Assembly: GCA_022316685.1 (NCBI GenBank)
Contig: JAKJHU010000820.1
Span: forward strand, 52,755-116,754
Direction: 5' to 3'
Length of the DNA: 64,000 nt
Source: Progne subis subis
Lineage: Eukaryota > Chordata > Aves > Passeriformes > Hirundinidae
Below the pieces are notes generated by a model, which saw nothing but the letters and a program-made list of their open reading frames with translations, ran no database searches and was not told where the DNA came from. Numbering within the stretch: the stretch's first letter is position 1; every line of letters begins with the position of its first letter. Made by a program: the position numbers and the translations under genes. This document shows, piece after piece, positions 45,994-58,150 of the stretch.

Positions 45994-47607
45994 TGTCATG
46001 GGTTAGCACAGTTTGGTTTTTAGTTAGGGAGGAATGTGAAGTATTACCCTGTCAGGACCCTGGAAATAGTTTTAGGAAGGACAAGGAGCTATCAGAAGCT
46101 GGTTTGAGATATTGGCATCTGCTTTGGCCACTGAGCATGTTGAATGTGACTTTGGGCAGTACCCATATAAATCCTGGGTTTGTTCAGGTCAGGCCCTTTT
46201 CCTCCTGCTCAGCTGAACAGGTAACATCGAGTGGGTCCTACTGCTCCCCACACCCCACCTCCCCCTTCGGGGGGAAGCTCGCCCGAGGCCCAGCCGGACT
46301 CCATCGGCTCCCGGGGGGAGGAGAGGTTGCAGCTTAACATCAACCACTTTGAAAAAACCTCCCCAGAGACCCCAGAGCAGGGAGGGATCTCCCCTGATAA
46401 CAACTCTGGGCCCGGTTTGGCCAAGGCTGCCCCGATTGTCACCGAGGGGTGGGCAGAGCTCTCCTCCTGCTCCCCTCCTCCGGTGTCTTCCAGACAGAGA
46501 AGAAAGAGTGGAGGGAGGAAACCAGGCTGATCTGAAATGGAGAGACTGCTGCCTGGAGCAGAAATCACATGGCCACTGCAGGCCTGGGCAGAGTTAACCC
46601 TGTCCTGGCAACATGGAGCTTCCAAGGCCTGACCCTTCCCTGAGAGAGAAAAGAAAGAGACAGAGGGGACGTAGGAAAGACACCACATGGAGTCAGTGGA
46701 GCAGGAGTGAAAGAACTGATAAAGATTATTAGAAGAGGGATTGAGGATGTGAACATTTTTAACCAAGCTTTTCTGGTCTAAACGATGGAGAAATGGACTG
46801 TTTCTTGTAACATCTTAACGTTGTTTGGAGGAATGCTAGTTCCAGTCAAAGTTGGGGATTGATATGATTGAGATTTAAGTGAGAATTTTAAAGCCCCTCA
46901 CTCCTGGAATAAAAGGAGGTCTCAGCCTTTGAGACCAAGATGATTTTAGAGAGAAAGTGATTTGAAGCCCTCAGCTCCTGGGGTAAAAGGAGGTCTCTAT
47001 TTCTTTTGAGATAGAAACGATTTTAGAGCTAGGAGAGAATCCTTGTTTTATACTAGAAGAAGCTTTCTTAAACAGTACCCCAGATACACTGAGAGGCCTG
47101 TGAGTAGCCAGGGGAAAGGCTGCTAATGGGTGAAAAAGCACAATCTGCAAAAACTCCAAGCAGCTGCAGATTTGTGGCATTGAGAGCCCCAGGACAGTTT
47201 TTGTCTTGTGGCAAATATCTCCGTAAGACTCTAGAGAGACTTCTCTCCCAAAGTGATGAAAGATTATGTTTAAATGGTGAAACTGACTGAAAATCACAGC
47301 TTGTGTCTATGTTGTTTGTAAGAAAGTTAACAGTTTGTAAGGGAAGGGAAGAGTCTTTTGAAGTTGCATTTTGGTTATTTTGGGGTTTTTTCCCATCTTT
47401 TCTTTTCTTATCTTTTCCATTCTTTTATTGTGTGTTAAAAAAAAAAAAAAAGTTTTTTAAGTTTGAGCCTGCTTTCCTTTTCCTGATCCTTTCCCATATA
47501 ATGAGAGTAAACACAAAGACCTCTAAATTTAGCAAACAAAATTTCATGAATGCGTAATCACTATATTAATTAGTGTTTCTGCCCAGTTTTAACTAAAACC
47601 ATTACAC
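45994..47607 (+). mobile_element. 1.6-kb LTR-like element, copy b
   Basis: This copy starts TGTCATGGGTTAGCACAG and ends AAAACCATTACA. It contains a 15-base A run near 47440. It is part of block B, so it was copied with the block. Confidence 0.65.
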
Positions 47608-48930
47608 CTTCCTATGGAAAAGAACTGTCCTTCTTGTCTAGGTGCCCATGGCCACAATTCAGATTCCACCTCCTGCATTGCCTGTTGCGAGAGACTGGAG
47701 GAGATTGTTGGCTGGAAACATTTTGTGTGTGAGGGAGGAAGGGGCAGGTCCAGCCTTGCCCTGCCCTGAAACCCCAGCACTGCCCTGCCCTGTAACCCCA
47801 ATCCCCCAGAGCCTCTATCCCAGCCCAGCAGTGTCTGCCAATCCCTGGCACACCAAAGGCAATGCTCCACAGCCACCTCTGCAGCCCCCAGCCCAGCTCC
47901 TGAGAGACCAAGTGACCCAAAGTCCCTCCTGGGGGAAGGGCCCAGGAAGACCATGGGGTATTCAAGGCTGACCACAAGGCAAGCACACATCTTGACCCCA
48001 CCTCCTCTTGGAATTAATGTCTGAACACAACTGGAATCCAGGAGTTGGTAGCTCTGTGGGTGCTTCTCTATATCTTATATGTCTTTCTCTCTTTCTGTGT
48101 TGTCATCTTCAAATTCCCTCCTCTTGCTAATTTGGAGTAACATAAATTGAACAGGCTTAGAATTTGCAAAGTTGAATGGGACAAGTTAATGCTTTCAGAA
48201 GTGTTTCTTGTTGATTGAATATTGTATTAAACCGTTTGCCAAAATTTCTCTGTTTTTTCTAAAGTTGTCAGTAAAGTCTGTTTTGTTGTTTTGAGCTTTT
48301 GAAAATCTCTTGTTGCTATTTCTCCAGTGCATCTACTCAGAGTACTGAAACAATTGTAATTCCTTTTAATGTTTAAGTGAGAGAATTGTTCGGGGGATGG
48401 GGGCCAGGTCTTGTCTGTCCTGCTTGGCACAGCCCAGGCAGGGCTTTCACAGCCACATTGCACACTCCATTTCCCACCTGCACCTGCTGGTGCCTCTGAG
48501 CTCTGCTTGCCCAGCCCCAGGGACGCTCCCCTTGTCTGCCCATTCCCCCACGGTCTCTGGGCAGGGATGGCCTCAGTGGGGGCTGCTGACAGCCTCAGAC
48601 ACTTGGAGGCTGCTGCTGGATTTGACTTCTCCAGAGGCTTGTTCAGCCTTCAGCTGTTCTGTGTCCCAAGGCTCATTAACATTCAGAACACCTTAACAGC
48701 CAAGCCTCTGAATAATTTGATTTAGGTTTTCAAATTTTTGTGGTTAATTAATCAATTTCTGAAGTGTATTAGAAGTGAATATATATTTACAAAAGGCAGT
48801 GAGAAAAGATTTTTTATGTCCGGTTCAAGTTTTGTTTCTGCAAATGCCTTGATATGTGCAATCTCCAGTTGACACTGAATCCAAGTATATTCTAATGCAG
48901 TTTGAATAGATACGAAAATCAAGATCCTTT

Positions 48931-51257
48931 ATGTCTGACTTTCAATCAGATTTTGTCCCTACTCCCATCGCACCATTTCCCCCATCCAAGCCATGGGACT
49001 CCGAGCAGCCTCGTGTAAATCTGAGTTCCCTCCAATCCATGCTGGACCTGCAGGTTTCAGCTCCTTGGCTCCAACTCCCACCTGCTTCCCTTGGAGAAGG
49101 AAGTGCCCAAGACACAGAGGGATATTCATTTATTGTCAGCAACAAACCCAAGGGGAGGCACAGCTCCATCAAATGCAAAAGTCATTCTTCTCCCTGGCTC
49201 TGCCCTGCACCTGATCCCCACAGCCTGTCCTGTTTCCTTCATCCCTCCACTGCCAGGGACTTTCTGGGACAAGGGAGCTCTGCTCTGGCTATGGAGGGAG
49301 GTGAAAGTGCAGCCACTGGAGTGGGAACCACAACTCATCAGGTTTGTGTCCTTGGAGGGACCAGGAACTGGTGAGACTAGGAGGCGCAGAAATGTTTCTC
49401 TTCATGGCAAACATAAAAAATGTGAACATGATAAAATTTAATAAACATCAAAACACGTCCCTCAGCTCCTTGTGACATCCCAGCAACAGCTGACATGTCC
49501 ACAACCCACAAGTGAGTTCCATACAGGAAGAATTTTCAAGACACTAGAAGAGGTGATATATAAGATACAAATACATTTAAGACACTGATTAAGGTGTTTT
49601 TTAAAATTCTGAAAAATTGGACTCCTCTGGAAAGCTGAAAGCATGAAGCCGGTCAAGGGAGACACATTGAAATGACCAGAGAAGAGCTGCAGGAGGAAAT
49701 CTGTGAGCAATAAGAAGGACATAGATCCAGCTTTTCTATATGAAGAAATGCCCTTACACATGGCCATTTAAACAGGAGAGCTGGAAACACCTGAAGGAAA
49801 AGGGTCATGAAATATCAGACTGAATGTTGGTGGCAAAGATAGAAGGGAAGATCAGTGTTTCTTCTCCTGCCCTCTGCAGAAGAACCCAGTAGATCCAGGA
49901 AATTCTTGTTCCTGGTGGGAAAATTTTGCCACTTCTTAAAAGTACTTAAATGACCAAGATAATAAAAATATGCTTGTATATTTTGAAATTTACAGGTATT
50001 TAAACCTGTGCCCCCTTCCAGGCAGACATCAGTTGTGTGCCCATGCACAGGCAGCGCCTCTTTTGCCCTGAGGTTCCGAGCTGGGATTGGCATCTCTCAA
50101 AGAGGAGCCGAAGAAGAGCAGAGCACCTTGCAAGCTGCAGGTCCCTGACAGCCCCGGAGGGCTCCTGTCCCATAAACATCTGCTCTGCTCCAGTCTGGAA
50201 CAGGGACCAGCATTGTGCCGGGATCATCAGAGAACTGAGGTGTGTGCTGGAATTCAATCCCCTCCCCATCCTGCAGCAGCCCTGCATTTCCCTCCTCCAG
50301 CCTTGGTCTCCAGCACAGCCATGGAGGCTCTTTGGGCTCTGCACTTTTCCTGCAGCCACCAAGGGCAGCTGAGCTCTGCCTTTGGCCCAGTCAGCCCTGC
50401 CCAGCCCAGGCAATGCCCAGCAATTCCTTGTGTGTGCCTGGCCTTGCTGTCAGCCCCGGCAGCGGCTGCGTGGCCCCTTTGTGCCGCGCTGGCCCAGCCA
50501 TGGTGCCACAGCCCCTGTGCAGGCGCAGGGCAGGACAGGAGCATTGCGGGTGGGAACGGCCCCTGTGCCGTGGTGCCCACAGCAGCCTTGGGGCTCGTGT
50601 GCCCCATGGCCTCCCTGCTGGGCAGCCTCTGCCAGCTCCTGCACAGCCCGTGGCGCCTGTGGGGCTGCACAGACAGCCCTGCCCCGGGCTCTGCCGGGCT
50701 CTGGGCCAGCAGAGAGGCCGGGCAGGGCTGGCCATGGACGGGAACAGGCCCTGAGCCCCGCAGGAGGATGGAGCTGGGCCACAGCCAAACTGCCCCGCAA
50801 ACCTGGGCTGAGCAGCCAGGGCTGGCAATGGCTGGGGACAGAGGTTGGCGCTGGCAAATGTCCTGGGCCATGTTCCTGCTCTGTCCATGCCACCAAGGGC
50901 ACAGAGCAGCCTCCTCTCTGGGCCACTTGCCTGTTTTCAATGCCTTCCACAGGCACTGGCCCTGCCCCACAAGGCCTGGGCTGAGTCCTGCCCCTGCACG
51001 CTCACACAGGCTGAGATGGACACTGATGGTTTCTGTGGCAGGCTCTCTCAGCCCAGCCCAGCTCCCTCCAAGCTCTGCCAGCTGCCCTGAGCTCTCGGCA
51101 GCACCAAGGGCCTCTCCCCAGCACAGCCCAGCCGGCTCTGGCCCCACAGCTCTGCTCAGGGCAGGCTGCTCTGGGCAGGGGCCCCACGGCCTCAGCCCCT
51201 CGGAAGGGCACAGCAGCAGCTGCAGCTCAGACAGGACTCAGCCCCAGCCATGGGGAA
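48931..51257. other. Unassigned stretch, GC-rich right half
   Basis: From 48931-50040 I see no gene, repeat family or LTR. From 50040-51257 CTG/CAG-rich DNA gives frames of up to 408 codons on both strands at once; they lack domains and overlap each other, so I treat them as chance. Confidence 0.45.
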
Positions 51258-51369
51258 GGTGCTGGGCCAAGGGAAAAGGAGGCTCCCTGTGTGCCCTGCT
51301 CCCCTCTCCCTGAGGTGCTGGGCCAAGGGAAAAGGACGCTCCCTGTGTGCCCTGCTCCGCTCTCCCTGC
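51258..51369 (+). repeat. Tandem duplication, two units of 56 bp
   Basis: GGTGCTGGGCCAAGGGAAAA starts each unit at 51258 and 51314. The units differ at only a few positions. Confidence 0.8.
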
Positions 51370-51534
51370 GGTGCTGAGAGCTCTGCAGCCCCTGCTGCCA
51401 TCCCATCTGCCCAGGCCAGCACAACAGCCCTGGCCTTGGGGCCCTCAAGAGCTGTTCCTGCTCCAGGCCCAGGGCCCATCCCAAAGCTGGGGCAGCCAGA
51501 AAGCTGTGCTTATTTCTGTTCATTCCTGCTCTGA

Positions 51535-51925
51535 TGAGGATGGATCCTCAGCCCCTTGGAGGTTGCTGATGAATTTTACTGCTCCAGAGGCCTCTTCTTT
51601 CTTGAGCTCTTCAGTTCAGGAATTCAGTGACAAAGGCTAGTGAATATTTGTTCAAAACACCCTAATAATAAAAGCCCCTGGAATGATTTCAGTTTTCAAT
51701 TCTTCTGTGGTTAATTAGACAGATTTCAGATTCGTATTCAAAGTGGATATACTATATAGAAAACAATGCAGAGAGAACTGTTTTGTCCTGTTTTCTTTTC
51801 CTCACTATTAATTGACATCAGCAATTTCTGATTCATATTGACCCCCATCACCTTCTAATGCAGTCTGAACAGATATGAAAATCAAGATCCTTCATGGCTG
51901 TCAATCAATCAGACTTTGTCCCCAA
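51535..51925 (+). repeat. Diverged third copy of the block A'/B 3' end
   Basis: Matches 17850-18240 with many differences: GGTTGCTGATGAATTTTAC for GGCTGCTGCTGGATTTGAC, then GTGGTTAATTAGAC and CAGTCTGAACAGATATG. An older duplication than A'/B. Confidence 0.6.
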
Positions 51926-52014
51926 CCCCTCCCCACCATTTCCTTCATCCAACCCCTGGCACTCCTATGGATCAGGAGCAGTGTGGCCAGCAGGAGCAGG
52001 GCAGTGATTCTTCC

Positions 52015-52550
52015 CCTATTCTCTGTACTGGTTGGGCAGCACCTCGAGTGCTGTGTCCAGTTCAGGACCTCTCAATTTAGGATGAACATGGAGGGGCTGG
52101 AGCGTGTCCAGAGAAGGGCAACAAGGCTGGTGAGGGTTCTGGAGCACAAGTCCTGTGAGTAATGGCTGAGGGATGTTGTTCATCCTGGAAAAGAGGAGGC
52201 TCAGGTGAGTCCTCATCACTCTCAATAACTCCCTGACAGGAGGGTGCAGCCAGGTGGGGGTCAGGCTCTTTTCCCATGGAACAGTGACAGGACAAGAGGA
52301 CACAGCTATTAGCTGAACCAAGGGATTTTTTGGCCTGGATGTTAGGAAATATTCTTCCCCAAAAGGTTGATTGGGCATTGAAATGGGCTGCCCAGGGAGG
52401 TGGGTGAGTCACCATCCCTAGAAGTGTTCAAGGAAAGACTGGACAGTGGCACTCAGTGCCATGGTCTGGGTGCCAAGGTGGTGTTGGGTCACAGGCTGGA
52501 CTTGATGCTCTCCAAGGTCTTTTCCAGTGTGGTTGATTCTCTGACGATGG
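52015..52550 (+). mobile_element. CR1 LINE 3' end
   Basis: The sense-strand CR1 3' region includes GGGCAGCACCTCGAGTGCTG, GGCTGGAGCGTGTCCAGAGAA, GGGCTGCCCAGGGAGGTGG, TTCAAGGAAAGACTGGACA and GGTTGATTCTCTGACG at the end. It is 5'-truncated and frame-broken. Confidence 0.88.
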
Positions 52551-52890
52551 TGACACTGCAGTGTGCTGGTGAAGCAAGGAGCCATTGTGACACTGCAGGA
52601 CCTGGTGGCACTAAGAGGACCAGAGTGACACTGTGTACGACATGGCACCATAGAGCCAAGGGGCCACTGTGACACTGTGGGGCTAAATGCAAGCAAGAAG
52701 TCCATGGTGACAGTCTGGAGCCTGATGGAACCACAGAGGCCTCTGTGACACTGCAGGGCCCAAGGATCCAAGGGACTTTGTGACACCAAGGGATCCCATG
52801 GAACCAAAGGAATATTGTGACACTGGGAAGCTTCATGCAATCATGCAAACCATTATGACACTGTAGGGCCTGTGGTGACACCAAGTTGGC
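52545..52890 (+). repeat. Minisatellite, about nine units of roughly 38 bp
   Basis: The unit is about GTGACACTGCAGGGCCTGATGG..AACCAAGGGGCCATT. GTGACACTG-type starts lie near 52550, 52587, 52625, 52667, 52708, 52746, 52779, 52817 and 52855. It sits between two CR1 elements. Confidence 0.8.
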
Positions 52891-52904
52891 TGGGGGTGTT
52901 GATC

Positions 52905-53481
52905 TGCTGGAGGGTAGGAGGGCTGTGCACAGGACTCTGGACAGGCTGGATCCAGGGACCAAATCCAGCAATGTGAGGTTTAACTAGTCCAAGTGCCAGG
53001 TCCTGCACTTGGGACACAACCACCTCTGCAGCGCCACAGGCTGGGGACAGAGTGGCTGGACAGCAGCCAGGCAGAAAGGGAGCTGTGGGGACTGATGGAC
53101 AGCAGGCTGGACAGGAGTCAGCAGTGTGCCCACATGGCCAACGGCACCTGGCCTGGATCAGGAACAGGGTGGACATAGGACCAGGGCAGTGATTCTTCCC
53201 CTGTGACCAGCACTGGTTGGGCAGCACCTCGAGCGCTGTGTCCATTTCTGGGCCACCAATTAAGAAAGGATATGGAGGGGCTGGAGCGTGTCCAGAAAAG
53301 GGCAACAAGGCTGGTGAGGGGTCTGGAGCACAAGTCCTGTGAGGAATGGTTGAGGGAACTGGGGTTGTTTATCCTGGAGAAGAGGAGGCTCAGGGAAGAC
53401 AAGGCAGTGACAGGGCAAAGGTTGGACTTGATGATATCCAAGGTCTTCTCCAACCTGGCTGATTCTGTGATTCTCTGAAAC
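52905..53481 (+). mobile_element. Second CR1 LINE 3' end
   Basis: This longer CR1 segment includes CCAAGTGCCAGGTCCTGCAC, GACAGCAGGCTGGACA, the GCACCTCGAGCGCTGTGTCC stretch and the end GGCTGATTCTGTGATTCTCTG. It is followed by the same AAACCACC..GATGAGCCCTGGG flank found beside the CR1s of blocks A' and B. Confidence 0.88.
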
Positions 53482-53566
53482 CACCTTTGCAGCACTTGCT
53501 GGATGAGCCCTGGGCCTCCTCTCTAAAGGTCCAGCAGCCCAGATCCAGCAGCTTCTCCTCACAGCC

Positions 53567-53780
53567 TGTCATGGTTTAAGGCAAATTTGGGAGAAAACCC
53601 CTGAATGAGGTCCCTCTGGGTAGCAAACCCAAACAGCCCCTCCTTCCCATCAGTCCAGTAAAGAACTTCCTGAGAGAAAGTGGAAAATCTATTTTACTTA
53701 ACAAAGTGCATACAAGCATAAAGAATGAATAATATGAAACAATAAAACCTCTCATTCTAGAGTAAGATGGCAAATTGAGA
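53567..53780 (+). mobile_element. LTR-like fragment, same start as 61873
   Basis: The sequence begins TGTCATGGTTTAAGGCAAATT and shares GGGAGAAAACCCCTG and AGCAAACCCAA with 61873-62171. The right end is unclear where block C begins. Confidence 0.5.
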
Positions 53781-54070
53781 AAGTTCCAAAGCTCCAGGGA
53801 ATGGAACAACAGGGGCATCTCTGCAGAAAACTAGGCTGGGAGATCCTGTAGTTCCTTTAAAGCCACCAAGAGCTCAGCCCCTCACTGACACAGTCTGTGG
53901 CCACAGGGGAGGTGCAGAGAAACAAAAAGAGAAATGGCACAATGACATTTATTTGTGGAAAAGATTAATATGCAACAAAGGAAAAAAAAAAAAAAAAAAA
54001 AAAGATAAACCAAGAAGTAATATCAAAATTTACTTTTATTACAAGTGATTTGCAGAAATGGGCGAGAAGT

Positions 54071-55006
54071 TTAATGTTTCCAAAACCATCCAGTCATCAG
54101 TCTCCACACTGCAGCCTTGAGCTCCTGGTTCCTCAGGCTGTAGATGAGGGGGTTCAGGACTGGAGGCACCACCGAGTACAGAACTGACAGGGCCAGATCC
54201 AGGGATGGGGAGGAGATGGAGGGGGGCTTCAGGTGAGCAAATGTGCCAGTGGTGATGAACAGAGAGAGCACAGCCAGGTGAGGGAGGCAGGTGGAAAAGG
54301 CTTTGTGCTGTCCCTGCTCAGAGGGGATCCTCAGCACAGCCCTGAAGACCTGCACATAGGAGAAAACAATGAACACAAAACAACCAAATACCAAACAGAC
54401 ACTAACTGCAATGAGCCCAAGTTCCCTGAGGTTTGACTGTGAGCAGGAGAGCTTGAGGATGTGTGGTACTTCACAGAAGAACTGGCGCAGGCCATTGCCA
54501 TGGCACAGGGGCAGGGAAAATGTATTGGCCATGTGCATGAGAGCATTGAGAAAGGCACTGGCCCAGGCAGCTGCTGCCATGTGGGCACAAGCTCTGCTGC
54601 CCAGGAGGGTCCCATAGTGCAGGGGTTTGCAGATGGACACATAGCGGTCATAGCTCATGACGGTCAGGAGGGAAAACTCTGCGGAAATGAAGAACATATA
54701 GGAAAAGAGCTGTGCAGCACATCCTGTGTAGGAGATGTTCCTGGTGTCCCAGAGGGAATTGTGCATGGCTTTGGGGACAGTGGTGAGGATGGAGCCCAGG
54801 TCGGTGAGGGCCAGGTTGAGCAGGAAGAAGAACATGGGCGTGTGCAGGAGGTGGCCGCAGGCTACGGCGCTGATGATGAGGCCGTTGGCCAGGAGGGCAG
54901 CCAGGGAGATGCCCAGGAAGAGGCAGAAGTGCAGGAGCTGCAGCTGCCGCGTGTCTACCAATGGCAGCAGGAGGAAGTGGCTGATGGAGCTGCTGCTGTT
55001 GGACAT
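54071..55006 (-). CDS. Olfactory receptor 2 (OR14-type), inverted paralogue
   Basis: An intact 311-residue intronless receptor with the same start, length and motifs as receptor 1: NSS glycosylation site at 3, PMFFFL at 57, C96, SYDRYVSICKPLHY at 118-131, KAFSTCLPHL at 235 and NPLIYSLRN at 285. About 36 residues differ from receptor 1 (near 88% identity). Residues 1-99 differ once (A17V), while residues 100-118 (TM3) differ at 11 of 19 positions. Others cluster at 154-159 (TM4) and 172-195 (ECL2/TM5 start). TM3 and ECL2 line the odorant pocket, so the two copies may bind different odorants. The polyadenylation signal after the stop is conserved. Ligand unknown. Confidence 0.95.
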   Translation of the reverse strand: MSNSSSSISHFLLLPLVDTRQLQLLHFCLFLGISLAALLANGLIISAVACGHLLHTPMFFFLLNLALTDLGSILTTVPKAMHNSLWDTRNISYTGCAAQLFSYMFFISAEFSLLTVMSYDRYVSICKPLHYGTLLGSRACAHMAAAAWASAFLNALMHMANTFSLPLCHGNGLRQFFCEVPHILKLSCSQSNLRELGLIAVSVCLVFGCFVFIVFSYVQVFRAVLRIPSEQGQHKAFSTCLPHLAVLSLFITTGTFAHLKPPSISSPSLDLALSVLYSVVPPVLNPLIYSLRNQELKAAVWRLMTGWFWKH

Positions 55007-56920
55007 TTGCTGTGGCTGGACATGGGGACCTGTTCATGGATAAAGGACAGTGACAAGTCAGCAGAGGCTGCTTTGAGCCAAACCTGGGCCATTCCCTGCA
55101 GTCTGTCCTGCTGTGACCCACCCACCCTTGTTCCTGCTCTGGGAAAACCTTCACCCAGGTCCCTGCCTGAGCTCCAGTTGTGCTGTCTGTGTGTGGCAGG
55201 AGCAGCCAGGCCTGTGTGTGGGGGCTCTCCAGGAGCCATCCCTGCCCTGCTGTCCTGGGTTTGTGGCCATGTGGCAGAGGGACAAGGCTGGATCTTCAGG
55301 ATTTGTCAGTGGAATCACTCCTAATGCAGGCAGGCTCCGTAGCATCTACACTTCAACTTCTAAAGGGCATGGAGAGCAGGAAGGAATTTTAGCCATTCTT
55401 TTCCTGCACATGCATCATTCCTGTTTCTCTGGTGTCAGAAATCCCCTAGTATTTCTGCTGCACTGAGATTTTACCACTGAGAGATGTGAGAGGCAAAGGA
55501 TTCCCTGTGGCTTAGGGAAGGTGAGGGGCTGGATGGGCTTGTTCCCAACTGCCCTGGGTTTGCACCTTTGGCTGCAATCAGAGCACAATCACACTCCCAT
55601 GTCACCCTGGGATAAACCAGACCCTGCCCAGAGCAGAGGGATCCCTGAATGTCTCAGCCTCTCCAAAGGTCTCTGGCCAAGGGCTCAGCACCCCCTTCTG
55701 CCGAGGACACTCACGGCTCCCTTGGCAAACCCAACAGCATTTCCTCAGCTCTGGCATCTCTGCACTTCCCTGTGGCACATTCAGGGAACTCCCAGAGGCT
55801 GTGGCACAGATTTGCAGCCAGGAGGGCAGCTCAGAGCTTGGAAGGACACAGCAAGGAGATCCCCGGGTGTGCCCATGATGGGATCTCAGGGAGGGGGCTC
55901 AGCTCATTCCCCTTTCCCATGGATGCTTTGCCCACAGCCCCACAGGTGACAGGCAAGCTTGGACACCCCATTCCCATGGACACAGCTGCCTGGCAGTAAT
56001 CCCAAGGGCAGTGCCTGACTCAGCTGCTGGAAATGCCAGAGCCTCCCTGAGAGCTCCAGATGACAGTGACAATATCAGGGGAGGGCAGAAAGAAGAGAAG
56101 ATGTTGTGGTGCTGTGCCTGGAAGGGCAGGGCACAGACAGCCGGGCACACAGGACAGTGTTCCCGTAGCCAGCTGTGCACGGCACCTCCCACACACCAAC
56201 AGTGCCCTCCTGCCCCCAGCACTGCTCTGTTCAGCCCCCTCTCCTTCCCTGAGCATCTCCCTGTGCCTGGACATTTCCCTGCTGAGAGGAGCCTTGTCCC
56301 TGCCAGCGCTCACAGAGCCCATCCCACCCTCTGTGCCCTGGGCCCGGCCCTACAGAAACCTGCCTGTCTGCAGCGCCCTGCCTGGGGCAGGCTCTGTCTG
56401 CAGGGGGCAAGGGCAGCTCAGGAGAGCCCTGCTGGGCCCTGCAAAGGTGATGCTGGAGCTGTCCAGGGCTGGGGAGTGGCTGAAGGCCCTTTAGGAGCCT
56501 CCCAGCAGAGAGACTGACCACCCAAAGTTACAGTTCTGGAGTCTCTGTAAATGTTGAAACACTACTTTGATGATCCCGTGTGTCCCTTTCAACTCTGAAT
56601 GTTCTGTGATTCTGTGATTTCAATTCCTATTTGCTTCTCTCATCCTCCTGTTGCCTGTAATCAAAAGAGAAAAAAACCGCCTTGTAGCATCATTAGAACA
56701 GAAAAGTAAAAACCAGACCTCAGTTGAAGCTTCCAGGTGTCCCAGTGGGGATGGGGCACTCCCAGGATCTGATTTTAAAATGTATTAATGTTTATTAATT
56801 AGGATATTTACCAGGGACATCCAATAGGAGATTCAGTTGCCCCAGTTACACGCCCCTGGGTAAACCCGTTGGAGGAGGACCATTTCTTCCAAAGAAACCT
56901 TCAAAGGTCTTCTTTGCCTC

Positions 56921-56989
<69 letters not shown>

Positions 56990-58150
56990 GACTGCTCACA
57001 CTCTGGTTAAAAAACAAAATGTTCTTCTTGCAAGTTTTCCTCCTGATAGTAAAACTATACAGTATATCTGGAATGTATTTAGAAGGTCTGCTTATTGTTC
57101 TAAAATCTAAGAGAAAGAGAGTAATGCACTAGAGTTAATCAAGGATAACACTGATATAAATATCAGTAATAGCAGTTGAATAGAGTTAATTAAGGATTAT
57201 AGATATATAACAATATAATAGTAGTTAACAGAGCTATGCATATATGAAAAATGTATAAAAAGAAAAATTCCTTTTATCACCACTTGAGCCTCCCCACCCT
57301 GCTCCAAGCAGGAAATTGAAAACACCCTCAGGAAAGCTCGTGATCTTTACAGCAATCCCAGGCTTACCTACTTTTGGGAAGTGTCCTCCGGAGCTGTGCC
57401 CAGGCTGGTCTGGAGCTGGGAGCAGCCCTGCCCCACACAGCACCTCTCAGCAGCAGCACCTGCCCTGTTCAGGGCGGCTCCTTCCCCCCACAGCTTCTCC
57501 CCAGCGCTGTGAGCAGCTCCCAGGGCTGGCTGAGAGCTGTCCCTGGCAGGCAGCAGAGTCCCTGGCCCAGCACAGTGCCCTGGGCTGCAGGACCCTGCTC
57601 TGCAGGACAGCCCTGGGCACCCCTGGCTGCAGGGAGTGCCCCAGCCCTGCTGGGCTGGGAGAAGAGTTGCTCATCAAGAGAGATGTGTTTTTGAAGCTTT
57701 TCTTGGCTTCCAGGAGCTGCTTCTCTGCCAGGAGCCCGGCCCAGCTCAGCAGCACAGACACAGCACAAGGACTTTAATGAACCTCTCGGGCTTTGTGCTG
57801 GAGCCCTGAACATCAGTCCCTGAGAGGGAGCTGAAGAAACCTCTCAGGAACTCCAAGTCCGAATCCAACTCCAAAGTTTCTTGAAGCTTTAATGGGTCCC
57901 ACTGAGGGACAGGACAGAGAAAGTGTCCCCAGGCCCCAGGCAGAGCAGAGAACTGGAGGCAGTGATGACAGGTGGGGACAAAGAGAAGCCAAGTCTTGGT
58001 GTCCTGGGGCACAGCAGCCTCTGTGCCACCAAGGGCTGTGAAGAGACACCTTGTCCTGAGGCCCTGGGGCCTCCTGGCACAGCCCCAGCAAGGCTGGGCA
58101 CTGTCAGCCCCTTGTGCTGCCCTCAGCATCCCCCTCACATCCCAGTGGCC
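55007..58150. other. GC-rich 5' flank of olfactory receptor 2
   Basis: The inverted copy of 7971-11254. Open frames here are not conserved in phase with those of block A, which supports a non-coding stretch. Confidence 0.5.
56923..56985. repeat. Homopolymer run of 63 T
   Basis: An uninterrupted T run. The matching site in block A (9330-9345) has 12 A then GAAAAG. It is either a real expansion or an assembly effect. Confidence 0.9.

Larger units (their letters stand above)
43409..48930 (+). repeat. Segmental duplication block B (direct copy of A')
   Basis: Collinear with 12719-18215, including the CR1 inverted repeat (about 44310-45133), an LTR (about 45148-45530), the two-subunit repeat (to 45993) and the 1.6-kb element (45994-47607). 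No gene is supported. The open frame starting at 43353 is shared with 12474-13229 but shows no recognisable domain. Confidence 0.9.

Noticed and set aside
50087..51313. 408-codon open frame, plus strand
   Set aside because: It overlaps equally long frames on the opposite strand, has no domain, and lies in CTG/CAG-rich DNA that lacks stop codons by composition.
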